Below, piece after piece: positions 53,739-62,182 of a stretch of 64,000 nucleotides of DNA (position 1 is its first letter; each line of letters opens with the position of its first letter). Where the stretch lies: assembly GCF_028736215.1 (NCBI RefSeq), contig NZ_CP117883.1:3038001-3102000 (forward strand), read 5' to 3'. The position numbers and the translations under genes were made by a program. The stretch is from Mucilaginibacter sp. KACC 22773. GTDB taxonomy: Bacteria > Bacteroidota > Bacteroidia > Sphingobacteriales > Sphingobacteriaceae. Under the pieces are notes generated by a model. It was not told where the DNA came from and made no database searches. It saw only the letters and a program-made list of their open reading frames with translations.

Positions 53739-53937
53739 TGTTAACCTTGTTAAAATATAAGGCATTGGTTATTAAATAGTTATATCCTATCGTATTTAAA
53801 ATGTGTTAAGTTATGTTAACCTACTTTAAATGCGTTGCCCCTGCCTGCACAATTAGGCCCTAAACCAGAGAATTAACTATTTACTTTAGAGTTCTTGTCT
53901 ATAATATCCATTCGGATAGCCGGAGAACCTGCCATGT

Positions 53938-53975
53938 TATTCGTGAAATTCGAAAAAATACGTGTGAATTCGTGT
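53938..53975. repeat. Reversed GAATT/CGTGT repeat before the EamA gene
   Basis: GTGAAATTCGAAAAAATACGTGTGAATTCGTGT is split over 53944-53975 and is inverted relative to the repeats at 28082-28156 and 53706-53727. It lies in the 5' region of the EamA gene. Confidence 0.7.
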
Positions 53976-53995
53976 CTCTAAATTGGTGTTTATCC

Positions 53996-54003
53996 TACCT
54001 TTG
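53996..54003 (+). promoter_or_regulatory. -7 promoter box for the EamA gene
   Basis: TACCTTTG matches TAnnTTTG, 18 bases before the ATG at 54022, and supports that start against an upstream GTG in frame. Confidence 0.6.
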
Positions 54004-54021
54004 CGGCCATATAATACGCCC

Positions 54022-54900
54022 ATGGTAAAAAAAATCCTTCCTGGTTTATTGTTTAGTATTCTTTGGGCAACCGGGTCTGTCGCTGTAAAATTCGGAATCC
54101 GCTCGGCAGATGCACTAATATTGGCCAGCATCCGGTTTATTGCCACCGGCTTCATATTCGGTCCTTTTTTTGGCCTGGTCAGGAATGAACGTTTCTGGCC
54201 GCTAAAAAGCGAATGGAAAAGCATCGTCATTTACGGCTTTTTATGCACCACTTTAACTTTAGGTTCGTTTTTTGCCGCCCAGCGATACGCATCGGCCGGT
54301 ATCAGTATGTTGTTTATAGCGGTTGCGCCTTTACTAATCGCCCTTTTTTCGTCAATAATTGTTAAACGGAAACTTACCAGGTTCGAAATTATTGGGATGC
54401 TGATTGCATTTACCGGCCTGGTGCTGGCTTCTGCAGCGGCGCTGCCTAATGCCAGTATAAAACCACTGGGCATTATATTGCTGCTTATTTACATTTTTGC
54501 CTATGCATCAAGCAGCGTTTACTTCTCTACATTAACTATTAGCTTGCCTAATGTATCGTTCAATATCTGGCAGGTATTTGTCGGTGGCATAATTTTGCTG
54601 CCGTTTTGCCCATTGTTTGGGCAGCAGCATGTACACCACATTGACATCAATCTGTTTTTATCCCTTTTTTGGCTAATTGTGGTACTCTCATTTATCGCCA
54701 ACCAATTGTGGCTATACCTTGTTGGCCAGGATGCCGTAACGGCCGGTACGTGGCTTTATCTTACGCCTGTATTTGGGTACGGGTTTGGTTACCTTTTACT
54801 TGGCGAACAAATCTCGGTTTACGCTATAGCGGGAACTATCTTGGTGGTAACCGGGCTTGTGGTATCTAAAATTAAAGCTGTACAGCAGGTTTCAGAATAA
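54022..54900 (+). CDS. EamA/DMT family transporter
   Basis: The 292-residue membrane protein has ten transmembrane helices and two EamA repeats (1-130 and 145-292), with the opening LPGLLFSILWATGSVAVKFGIR. The drug/metabolite superfamily exports or imports many small compounds; substrate is not inferable. I use ATG 54022 because a -7 box lies 18 bases upstream. The gene separates the methyltransferase cluster from the polysaccharide operon on the other strand. Stop at 54900 is 9 bp from the convergent nucleotidyltransferase gene. Confidence 0.92.
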   Translation: MVKKILPGLLFSILWATGSVAVKFGIRSADALILASIRFIATGFIFGPFFGLVRNERFWPLKSEWKSIVIYGFLCTTLTLGSFFAAQRYASAGISMLFIAVAPLLIALFSSIIVKRKLTRFEIIGMLIAFTGLVLASAAALPNASIKPLGIILLLIYIFAYASSSVYFSTLTISLPNVSFNIWQVFVGGIILLPFCPLFGQQHVHHIDINLFLSLFWLIVVLSFIANQLWLYLVGQDAVTAGTWLYLTPVFGYGFGYLLLGEQISVYAIAGTILVVTGLVVSKIKAVQQVSE

Positions 54901-54909
54901 ACTATCTTT

Positions 54910-55872
54910 TCAATGGGCTACACTATGCTGGTTTTCGGCAAGCAATTGTATTATTTTATTTTGAAAGCGCCTAATCAGGTTCGACTGAAAATTTCCCGGA
55001 TCGGGTTTGGCACAATGTTTACCGGTAACTATGGCCAGTAATACGCCATGATCATTAAGCTTCTTTTGCCTGGTTTTCTCACTCCACCTGCGCGATGTTA
55101 TATTCATAAAGCCATCATCCAGTAAATCGCCCAGCTTATTGTTAAGTAAAAATTCAGCCAGGCCTTTTAACCAATTATTTTTTAGCGACTTAGCGGTTGA
55201 TACCCGCATAATATGATTAGGCAGGTATTTGCGCGTCCAAACGTTGGCTGCAAAAAAATCAGCAAAAGTAGTGTCGCCCTGGATGGGTATCAAGGTAACT
55301 ACTTCTGTAGCGGTATATATATTTTTTTCGGCTATTTCAAGCGCTTGTTCATCTACATAATAGTTCATGCAAAAGCAATGTTGCTTATTTACCAGGAAGG
55401 TTAGCTTCTTAAAAAAATGCATCAGGGTACGCGCTACCCAAAGGCGGTTTGCCGCAGTAATTATAAACAGGTCGATATCCGATCGGTCGTCGGCATAATT
55501 TTTAGATAGCGAGCCCGAAATAGCGATACCCCGCACGTAAGGGAAATTAATAAGTAAGCTGCCAACCTTGCGTGCTGTATTAATCATTTCAATAGCCTTT
55601 TGGTTTCCTTTGTTACGGCGCTGCGCCAGGTATTGATCGTTTTTTAAACAGTAAAACTTATCAAAACGGTATACCATCCGGGTTTCTATCAGGCAGGTCA
55701 TAACGTCGTCAAAAGTCTTGCGTTCATATTTTACCTGCAAAAACAAACATATCTCTTCGCGCGTAAGCGGGTAATTAAACACATCAAAGTAGGCCAGCGT
55801 AGTTAATATGTTCTTTTTAATTTCTGACACAGTATTGATGCTTGGTTGATTAAAAACGGACCTGATCTGCAT
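54910..55872 (-). CDS. Winged-helix plus nucleotidyltransferase-fold protein
   Basis: The 320-residue protein appears to combine an N-terminal winged helix-like region (20-95; LTTLAYFDVFNYPLTREEI) and a polymerase-beta-like nucleotidyltransferase domain (105-215), whose signature is GIAISGSLSKNYADDRSDID with two Asp ligands (DDRSDIDLF). The C-terminal ~100 residues are Lys-rich and helical. It is the last gene of the leftward polysaccharide operon. Sugar nucleotidyltransferases do not have this motif; it resembles antitoxin- or tRNA-nucleotidyltransferase-type enzymes. Function here is unknown. Confidence 0.8.
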   Translation of the reverse strand: MQIRSVFNQPSINTVSEIKKNILTTLAYFDVFNYPLTREEICLFLQVKYERKTFDDVMTCLIETRMVYRFDKFYCLKNDQYLAQRRNKGNQKAIEMINTARKVGSLLINFPYVRGIAISGSLSKNYADDRSDIDLFIITAANRLWVARTLMHFFKKLTFLVNKQHCFCMNYYVDEQALEIAEKNIYTATEVVTLIPIQGDTTFADFFAANVWTRKYLPNHIMRVSTAKSLKNNWLKGLAEFLLNNKLGDLLDDGFMNITSRRWSEKTRQKKLNDHGVLLAIVTGKHCAKPDPGNFQSNLIRRFQNKIIQLLAENQHSVAH

Positions 55873-55884
55873 ATGTATAGTATT

Positions 55885-55993
55885 AAGTCGTAAGTTCTGC
55901 GTCTTGAGTTCTGAATCTTATCCCGCAGGTGCCGGGTTTGTAACTCAGGACTTTCGATTAAAAACTATCCGCCATTTCACAGGCGGTACAACA
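55885..55993. repeat. TAAGTCGTAAGTTCTGCGTCTTGAG repeat before the polymerase
   Basis: TAAGTTCTGCGTCTTGAG and TTCTGAATCTTA at about 55885-55919 resemble the arms of the inverted repeat at 44400-44482. The rest of the spacer holds nothing else recognisable. Confidence 0.6.
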
Positions 55994-57310
55994 TTAGTAT
56001 GACGTAAGCGCTAAACTGTTGGTTGCCACTTCATCTAAATATTCCGGGCTTTTATTTTTGACGATTTCTTCAGGCTTCACTTCGCCGCCGGAAAACAACA
56101 GCAAGGCAAAAAACAAGCTGTAAAACATAACACCCTTATCGGCATCCAGCACATTTTCTGAAAGCGAAACAATGGTAATCAGCAGCATAAAGCTGATAAA
56201 TACCACGTCCTTTTTTAGGATAGCGGTTTTAAAACCGTATGCCAGCGTTACCAAATAAACAAGCAGCCCCCAAATGCCCGATTTTACCACGAAGCTGAGG
56301 TATTGGTTGTGCGAATTCAAGTTGGCTAAAAATGAGTCGTACATTTTAGCCTTAAAAAATTCATCGTGTAACAGTTTCTGCTCAGAACCGGAGCCATGAC
56401 CAATTAAAGGCTTCTGCTTAATAAGTTGGGCTACCACGTGCCAGCGGGCCAGGCGCGAGTCGGTACTCTCGCCGGGTTTAAATGCCGAAAAATCATCTGT
56501 CAAACTGGTTAAGTAGCGTTCTTTGAATGAGGACACATTTAAAATTGTTGCAAAAGCCAACGCCGATATTGCTGCGCCGGCCGTTATAAACTTCAGCCTG
56601 CTTTTACCCTTAAGCAGGCAATACGGGAGTACCAGGTTAATAATTATAAATAAAATCGCCAGAATTGATTTTGAACTTAGCTGGATAAGCCCGCATAACA
56701 ATATGAAGCTGCAAATACTGCAAATTAATTTTACAGGCAATGTTAGCGGTTTAAACAATAGCGCTAACAGGTATACCAATGCTACCACCAACTGTAATGA
56801 AAAAAAAGTGGCATGTATATCAAGCGGCTCCGAGAAATTATGATTGGTAAATGCCGGCGAAAAAATGGTTTTAAGCGGCAGATGATAATATTTAATGGTG
56901 ATAAGGGCATCAATATATAGGTAAATGATGGTTGCCGTACACACAATGGCAAAAGCAAATAAAAAATTAGCCCGATATTTTTTTAAGTCGAGGCCGTTTA
57001 ATAAAAATACTGGCGGCAAAATCAGAATGGGTAAGCGCAATACCCATTCGTTAAACGCTTCGGAACGGTAAAGGGAGTAAACCGTGGCAATAAGCGTAAC
57101 AAAAAAAACAGATTGCAGTACTACAGTTTTTAATGTGAGCATAATCCTTAGCTTTTCCTTTTGCAAATGGATAAACGTATGCACAATAAAACTAATGAGT
57201 ATAATATGGCTGTAAAACCTGTCAAACGGCAGGCTTGCCATAAGTAACATGATGTGGTAATAACTTACCTTATTAGCGTTATTATCATTTATCAGCAATA
57301 ATTGCTTCAT
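55994..57310 (-). CDS. O-antigen ligase/polymerase-like membrane protein
   Basis: The 438-residue protein has about ten hydrophobic segments and the family core WaaL/Wzy_C (IGHGSGSEQKLLHDEFFKAKMYD, NLNSHNQYLSFVVKSGIWGLL), with conserved His residues in HGSG and NSHNQYL. Members ligate O-antigen or polymerise repeat units at the periplasmic face. I choose MKQLLLINDN at 57310 as the start; the longer frame to 57358 would overlap the upstream glycosyltransferase by 74 bp. It is one of two such proteins in the operon. Confidence 0.87.
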   Translation of the reverse strand: MKQLLLINDNNANKVSYYHIMLLMASLPFDRFYSHIILISFIVHTFIHLQKEKLRIMLTLKTVVLQSVFFVTLIATVYSLYRSEAFNEWVLRLPILILPPVFLLNGLDLKKYRANFLFAFAIVCTATIIYLYIDALITIKYYHLPLKTIFSPAFTNHNFSEPLDIHATFFSLQLVVALVYLLALLFKPLTLPVKLICSICSFILLCGLIQLSSKSILAILFIIINLVLPYCLLKGKSRLKFITAGAAISALAFATILNVSSFKERYLTSLTDDFSAFKPGESTDSRLARWHVVAQLIKQKPLIGHGSGSEQKLLHDEFFKAKMYDSFLANLNSHNQYLSFVVKSGIWGLLVYLVTLAYGFKTAILKKDVVFISFMLLITIVSLSENVLDADKGVMFYSLFFALLLFSGGEVKPEEIVKNKSPEYLDEVATNSLALTSY

Positions 57311-58415
57311 AGTTTTTGTGTTTATAGCTTTCGATAATAAACTGCTCGTATTGGTCAATTACCCGCTCCCAATTAAACTGGTACTGAATTTTATGCAGGT
57401 TATTCATTACCATATTTTTTTCGGGCGCTTTACGCTGCACATTCTCTACCAGGTGGGTTACTTCGGTCGCATTTGAAAAATAAAAAGCATCCGTATTTAA
57501 TACCGACTTATTAAAGGGGTTATTATGCGCCGCTATCAGAGCCTCGCTGGCCATCGCTTCTAACAAGGATGGATTGGTGCCTCCAACGCTATGCCCATGA
57601 AAATACAGGTAAGAGTTATTTTGCAACGAACGTACCTTGGGCGTATCAAAAATGGCGCCTTTAAATTGAATGCGTTGGTCGTTGGCAAATTTATTGGTGA
57701 TGAACTTGCCAAAACGATTGCTGGTATCGCCCAAAACTTTAAACTTTTTGCCCGAATTACTCCTGTTAAAACCTTCCAGGATGGCTTCTATGTTATTTTC
57801 GGGTTCCATGCGTGCCATCAGCAAAAAATAATCCTCCTTTAGCGCTTCGCTTACATCATATTGCTCGCGCTCAAAATCGGTAAAAATATCTGCACCATAG
57901 GGGATGTATTTACTGTTGATGTTATACTTATCCTTCAGATACGACTTTATCACTCTTGAATCGGCAACATAATAGTCGCTGTGTTTAACTGCCAGCTTTT
58001 CGGCATATTTTAAAAACTGCTGTACTGGTTTGGAGTATTTAGTCCGTTTCCACTCCATGCCGTCCATGTTGGTAATAATGGTGCTGCTTTTAGGATAAAG
58101 CTGCCCCCAAACCGAACTGCTGGTATAGCCCATAAGCATTACCACATCAAAATTTCGTTTGCGTGCATCTAACAGGCAGTTCATATCATAAACAAATTGC
58201 CCTGCGGTACCAACCATGTACTCAGGATCATAACAATGCCTTATTTCGACACCGTTCCAGCTATCCTGCTGATATGGATGATTGTGTGAGTTATAAACCG
58301 TTACCGAGTGGCCGCGCTTTACAAGGCCGGCCGATACATATTCCGAAATATGTTCAAACCCACCGTAGTAATTTGGTACACCCCTAATCCCTAATATGGC
58401 TATGCGTAGTTTCAT
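57285..58415 (-). CDS. Glycosyltransferase with DUF1972 domain (GT4)
   Basis: The 376-residue protein opens with LRIAILGIRGVPNYYGGFEH, the N-terminal DUF1972 motif of a GT4 group that often includes rhamnosyltransferases. The C-terminal donor domain has YFLLMARMEPENNIEAILEG and YFHGHSVGGTNPSLLEAMASE (EX7E-like). It likely adds a sugar to a lipid-linked repeat unit. It overlaps the next gene by about 26 bp and follows the GT4 at 58417 by 1 bp. Confidence 0.92.
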   Translation of the reverse strand: MKLRIAILGIRGVPNYYGGFEHISEYVSAGLVKRGHSVTVYNSHNHPYQQDSWNGVEIRHCYDPEYMVGTAGQFVYDMNCLLDARKRNFDVVMLMGYTSSSVWGQLYPKSSTIITNMDGMEWKRTKYSKPVQQFLKYAEKLAVKHSDYYVADSRVIKSYLKDKYNINSKYIPYGADIFTDFEREQYDVSEALKEDYFLLMARMEPENNIEAILEGFNRSNSGKKFKVLGDTSNRFGKFITNKFANDQRIQFKGAIFDTPKVRSLQNNSYLYFHGHSVGGTNPSLLEAMASEALIAAHNNPFNKSVLNTDAFYFSNATEVTHLVENVQRKAPEKNMVMNNLHKIQYQFNWERVIDQYEQFIIESYKHKNYEAIIADK

Positions 58416-58416
58416 G

Positions 58417-59487
58417 TTATAATACAGATTGATATGCTTTTAAAGTTTCAGTAGCAGCCTGTTTCCAGGTATATTTTTGTAAAATCTTATCGCGTAAATT
58501 TTCGTTAACGGGGGCCCGGCTGGCTTTTTCAATGGCAGCCAAAATGCTTTTAGGCATTGCCGGATCGCAATAAAATGCATCGTCGGCAAAATATTCCCTT
58601 ACATCGCCTTTGTCGCTGATAACCAGGCTACAGCCCATTAAGGCGGCTTCTATCGAACTAAGGCCGGTGGTTTCAAACCAACTTGGTAATACATGTACTT
58701 TGGCCTGTGCATAGTACTTTACCAGTTCATATTGCGGTATCTGCTCAATGAAGGTGATGTTATCTGCCGCTGTTTTGCGGCATTCCTGGTAATAAGCTGC
58801 CTGGTTGGGAGAATGGGTTCCGATAAGCAGCAAACGGTAAGGCGTGTTATTTAATGCTTTTATCAGGTTCAGCTGGTTTTTAATGCCTTCTATCCTGGCA
58901 ACACAAAGCACCAGTTTATCATCTTTTGTTACCGAGGCATCGTATTTAAACAAATGCTGATCGGTGCCGTTCGGTACCACCATGTGCCTTACTTCGCCCG
59001 GGTAATTGTTTAATACCCGGTGATACTCCGAGCGGGAGTTGGGCAATATCATAGCCGCCCGGCTTAAAATATCCAATATACTTTTGCGCTGTCCCTTCCA
59101 GGTATAAGCCAAACTGGCCAGTTTATCGCGGCCGAGCAGGTAACGGGCTATGGTTTTAACATATTCCACACCATCTGCCGGCAAATACTTGAAAATTCTG
59201 CCCAAACCTTTACGATGCTGCTGATCATACTCGCTGTAATTACACAGTATGGTTGATATGACGAATGGCTTTTCGGCCTTATGGCTATGGTATAAAATAT
59301 CGGCAGGACGGCTAAGGTTAAAAAAATGCAGCAGATCGTAATTGTTGTAATTAATGTGCTCGTTTGCCAGTTTTATATCGGTGGTAATGCCCATAAAAGT
59401 AAGATGGCGCGCGGTTTGCACCACCTGCACGGTATCGCCGCCGGGCACGGTATACAAGGTTGACCGGGTGATGAATGCTACTTTCAT
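58417..59487 (-). CDS. Family 4 glycosyltransferase
   Basis: The 356-residue GT-B enzyme has an N-terminal acceptor domain (ITRSTLYTVPGGDTVQVVQ) and a C-terminal donor domain (LVLCVARIEGIKNQLNLIKAL, VLPSWFETTGLSSIEAALMG with EX7E and a C-terminal YTWKQAATETL). It is cotranscribed in the polysaccharide operon: ATG overlaps the upstream GT2 stop by 4 bp. Donor sugar unknown. Confidence 0.92.
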   Translation of the reverse strand: MKVAFITRSTLYTVPGGDTVQVVQTARHLTFMGITTDIKLANEHINYNNYDLLHFFNLSRPADILYHSHKAEKPFVISTILCNYSEYDQQHRKGLGRIFKYLPADGVEYVKTIARYLLGRDKLASLAYTWKGQRKSILDILSRAAMILPNSRSEYHRVLNNYPGEVRHMVVPNGTDQHLFKYDASVTKDDKLVLCVARIEGIKNQLNLIKALNNTPYRLLLIGTHSPNQAAYYQECRKTAADNITFIEQIPQYELVKYYAQAKVHVLPSWFETTGLSSIEAALMGCSLVISDKGDVREYFADDAFYCDPAMPKSILAAIEKASRAPVNENLRDKILQKYTWKQAATETLKAYQSVL

Positions 59488-60452
59488 ATCGCAGCACCTC
59501 CTGATACTAATTTATGCAGCCAAATAATTACTCGTTCCGGAAGGTAGCTAACAGTATACAGCAGGTAGTTATCTAACCTTAAGGGCGAGATGCTGATAGC
59601 CCTGGCCACATGAACGCGGGCCTTTTGTGGCTGAAAGTTATTAAGCAGTAGTTTTTTACCGCAAAGCGCATAATAAGAGCCTTGTTTTATTTTGGCCGAA
59701 TATTGTTTTTCGCCTATTTCTGCCAGTAAACTGCCTTCCCGTTTACTTATAGCGCGGTTTTTAAGCGTAGCATATTTGATGTCCCTGAACTTGCGGGGCC
59801 TCCATTTTTCATCAATGGTGATTGATTCGGGGTTTAGCCTTACTTTAATTAAGGGTAGGGCAAGGTTGCAGGCCTTTTGATCTTTTAAAATATTAACCCA
59901 TAAAAAATGATCTTCAAAGCTATAGGCATGCTCATTATAGCCACCCTTGCTAATTACCATATCTTTTTTGTAAAAAACACAGGAGTGAATGAAAGGGCAA
60001 ACCGAATATTTTAACTGCTGAATCTCGTCGTTATCAAAAGCCGGGGGCTTATGGGTAAACAAAAAGTGCCCCTCCATGTCAATATAGTCAGCAGCCGATC
60101 CAATTACGCTGTACTCTGGATTAGCTACCATAAAATCATACTGCAGTTGCAGACGTTCGGGGTAGCAAATATCATCGGCATCAAAGCGCGCTATATATGG
60201 CGCACGGGCATACTTCAGTCCGTTGTTAAGCGCACCGGCAATACCTTTGTTATCCTGGTAAATTACTACAATGCGCGGGTCGTCAAATGAACGGACAACG
60301 TCGATCGTATTGTCTGTCGATCCGTCATTTATTATAAGTAATTCAAAATCCGCAAAAGTTTGTTCCAGTACCGATGTTATGGCATCGCCAATATATTTAC
60401 CGGCGTTGTAGGCAGGCATCAATACCGTTATTTGTGGGATGCTAAAGTTCAT
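59484..60452 (-). CDS. Family 2 glycosyltransferase
   Basis: The 322-residue GT-A enzyme has VLMPAYNAGKYIGDAITSVL, FADFELLIINDGSTDNT, and the DxD motif in APYIARFDADDICYPERL. It transfers a sugar to a growing polysaccharide at the cytoplasmic side. Its C terminus is hydrophobic-basic (LPERVIIWLHKLVSG). It overlaps the downstream GT4 by 4 bp and the upstream polymerase by 11 bp, so translation is coupled. Confidence 0.94.
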   Translation of the reverse strand: MNFSIPQITVLMPAYNAGKYIGDAITSVLEQTFADFELLIINDGSTDNTIDVVRSFDDPRIVVIYQDNKGIAGALNNGLKYARAPYIARFDADDICYPERLQLQYDFMVANPEYSVIGSAADYIDMEGHFLFTHKPPAFDNDEIQQLKYSVCPFIHSCVFYKKDMVISKGGYNEHAYSFEDHFLWVNILKDQKACNLALPLIKVRLNPESITIDEKWRPRKFRDIKYATLKNRAISKREGSLLAEIGEKQYSAKIKQGSYYALCGKKLLLNNFQPQKARVHVARAISISPLRLDNYLLYTVSYLPERVIIWLHKLVSGGAAI

Positions 60453-62106
60453 GTGCCAACAGTTTAGGGGATTTGGTTTCTTTGATGTTTAGCAACAGCA
60501 ACAGTTCGAAAAATACGATAACCGAAAGCTGTTCAAACCAGTACTCGATAAAAAATGCTGCCAGCATTAACAGCAAAAGGGGCAGGCCATAAGTTAAAGC
60601 TTTATAATGCCTGGCAAAAAAGCCAAGGTAGTAAACGGCAAATACGAGTAAGCCAATAATGCCATATTCGGCTAATAACTGGTCATAAACCGAAAACGGA
60701 CTATTGGTTAACGAATGAAAGCCCGCCCTTTTGCTGAAATAATTGAGATACAAGTCGAGATGATTTACCATAAAATCATGCCCGATGTAGGTGAATTTAT
60801 GCGGATAGCCTCCGGCAAATCCCAGGCCGGTAGCCCTAAAAGCCAGCTTCGACGAAAAATTGCCCATACCAGCGCCGGTTATTATTTTATTAATATGGTG
60901 ACGCAAAAAATTGGTTGTTTGTAAAAAGCCAATCAGCTTGCCGGGCCTATCCAGCCTGGGCACTACAATTTCCTGCCCGGCAACTGGCAACGCCGTCTTG
61001 TGTGCATCAATAAACTGCACCAGTTGTTTTTGCTCGGGAGGGGTTTGGGTACTGCTTTGATAAGGCGCCGAATTAATATCGGGCCCCTTAATGGCTATCC
61101 GGCCGCCTTCGGTTTCGTAGGGCTTGTCCTGTGGCTTTATAATCTCTGTTCTTTTGGGATGGGCTGCCTTATAAACGCTATCCCTGAAAATGATGGCCTG
61201 TTTTTGCCTGTGTTCATCAAAGCTTAATACACTATCCGGTCTCGCTTCCACAGGTACATTTGCCCACACCGGGGGGGTGGGCGGGCTTGGATCTTTATGC
61301 AGCAGGATCGAAATTGCGTTAGTTGTATATTGATTATTTTGAGGCGAGATTTTCGCCATAAAAACGCCTAAAAAAACCAGGCAAACTACAATCAGGCTTT
61401 TTTGATAACGATCTGTTTTGAAAATAAATAACATTAAAAAAACGAGAACTATAACAATATTGATAAAATTGCTGCCCGTAAACAATAAGGTAGCCATACA
61501 CACAAAAAGCATGGGGGCGTTTTTGCGCGTTAAAAAGTAGATTACGCCAAAAGCATTTAGCATGGCGTTGGTTGTGGAGGTATCAAAAGTTACACCCCTT
61601 ATATAATCGCCGGTGTTTAAAAAATACTTTTGCAGCTGACCCTGGTAGGTATAAGGGTTAATGGCATGGGTCTCTAAAAATATGGCAGCCAGGTTGCCGG
61701 CCGAGAATAATGCATTGATAATAAAAAAAACCAGAATGGTTTGATGTATTACCGCGGGTTGGTTTTGCTCAACAGCCAGCTTTACCTGGTGAATGGCAAG
61801 GATGCATAATATCCAAAACCCTATACCAGCCGATAACATAATGTTATAATTAAGTTGCGTATAATTTTTGCCTATAAACCAGTTAATAACCGCTATAGCT
61901 ATTACTAATGGATAAAACAGGGGCAACCGGGAGTTTTTGAAACTAAAACCGAATTTGAAATTAAATTGAAGGAGTGTGAACAGGATGATAACCGGGATCT
62001 TGATGCCGATTTTTACGTTCAAAAATAAAAGCAAAAAGGCCAGTAGCTTCCAATCCACCTTTTGCTTTAATTTATCAATGTAAAAAACTGCTTTGTTAAC
62101 CAACAT
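60442..62106 (-). CDS. Polysaccharide polymerase-like membrane protein
   Basis: This 554-residue protein has about eleven hydrophobic segments with a long periplasmic loop in the middle (residues 270-380, rich in Pro/Lys). The C-terminal half contains HHINKIITGAGMGNFSSKLA and YLNYFSKRAGFHSLTNSPFSVYDQ, reminiscent of Wzy polymerases, though it is not as clear as the 55994 gene. It could be the repeat-unit polymerase (Wzy). It overlaps the GT2 gene by 11 bp. Name is tentative because Wzy sequences are poorly conserved. Confidence 0.75.
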   Translation of the reverse strand: MLVNKAVFYIDKLKQKVDWKLLAFLLLFLNVKIGIKIPVIILFTLLQFNFKFGFSFKNSRLPLFYPLVIAIAVINWFIGKNYTQLNYNIMLSAGIGFWILCILAIHQVKLAVEQNQPAVIHQTILVFFIINALFSAGNLAAIFLETHAINPYTYQGQLQKYFLNTGDYIRGVTFDTSTTNAMLNAFGVIYFLTRKNAPMLFVCMATLLFTGSNFINIVIVLVFLMLFIFKTDRYQKSLIVVCLVFLGVFMAKISPQNNQYTTNAISILLHKDPSPPTPPVWANVPVEARPDSVLSFDEHRQKQAIIFRDSVYKAAHPKRTEIIKPQDKPYETEGGRIAIKGPDINSAPYQSSTQTPPEQKQLVQFIDAHKTALPVAGQEIVVPRLDRPGKLIGFLQTTNFLRHHINKIITGAGMGNFSSKLAFRATGLGFAGGYPHKFTYIGHDFMVNHLDLYLNYFSKRAGFHSLTNSPFSVYDQLLAEYGIIGLLVFAVYYLGFFARHYKALTYGLPLLLLMLAAFFIEYWFEQLSVIVFFELLLLLNIKETKSPKLLAHEL

Positions 62107-62182
62107 TATCCTTGGGCATTTAAAGTCATTACGACCTGAAAACCGTATTGGTTGCCTGCGTAAAGCAGGAAGATGCCTTATT

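Noticed and set aside
54231-54473. Antisense ORFs inside the EamA gene
   Set aside because: They are shadows of the membrane-helix codons and have no independent support.
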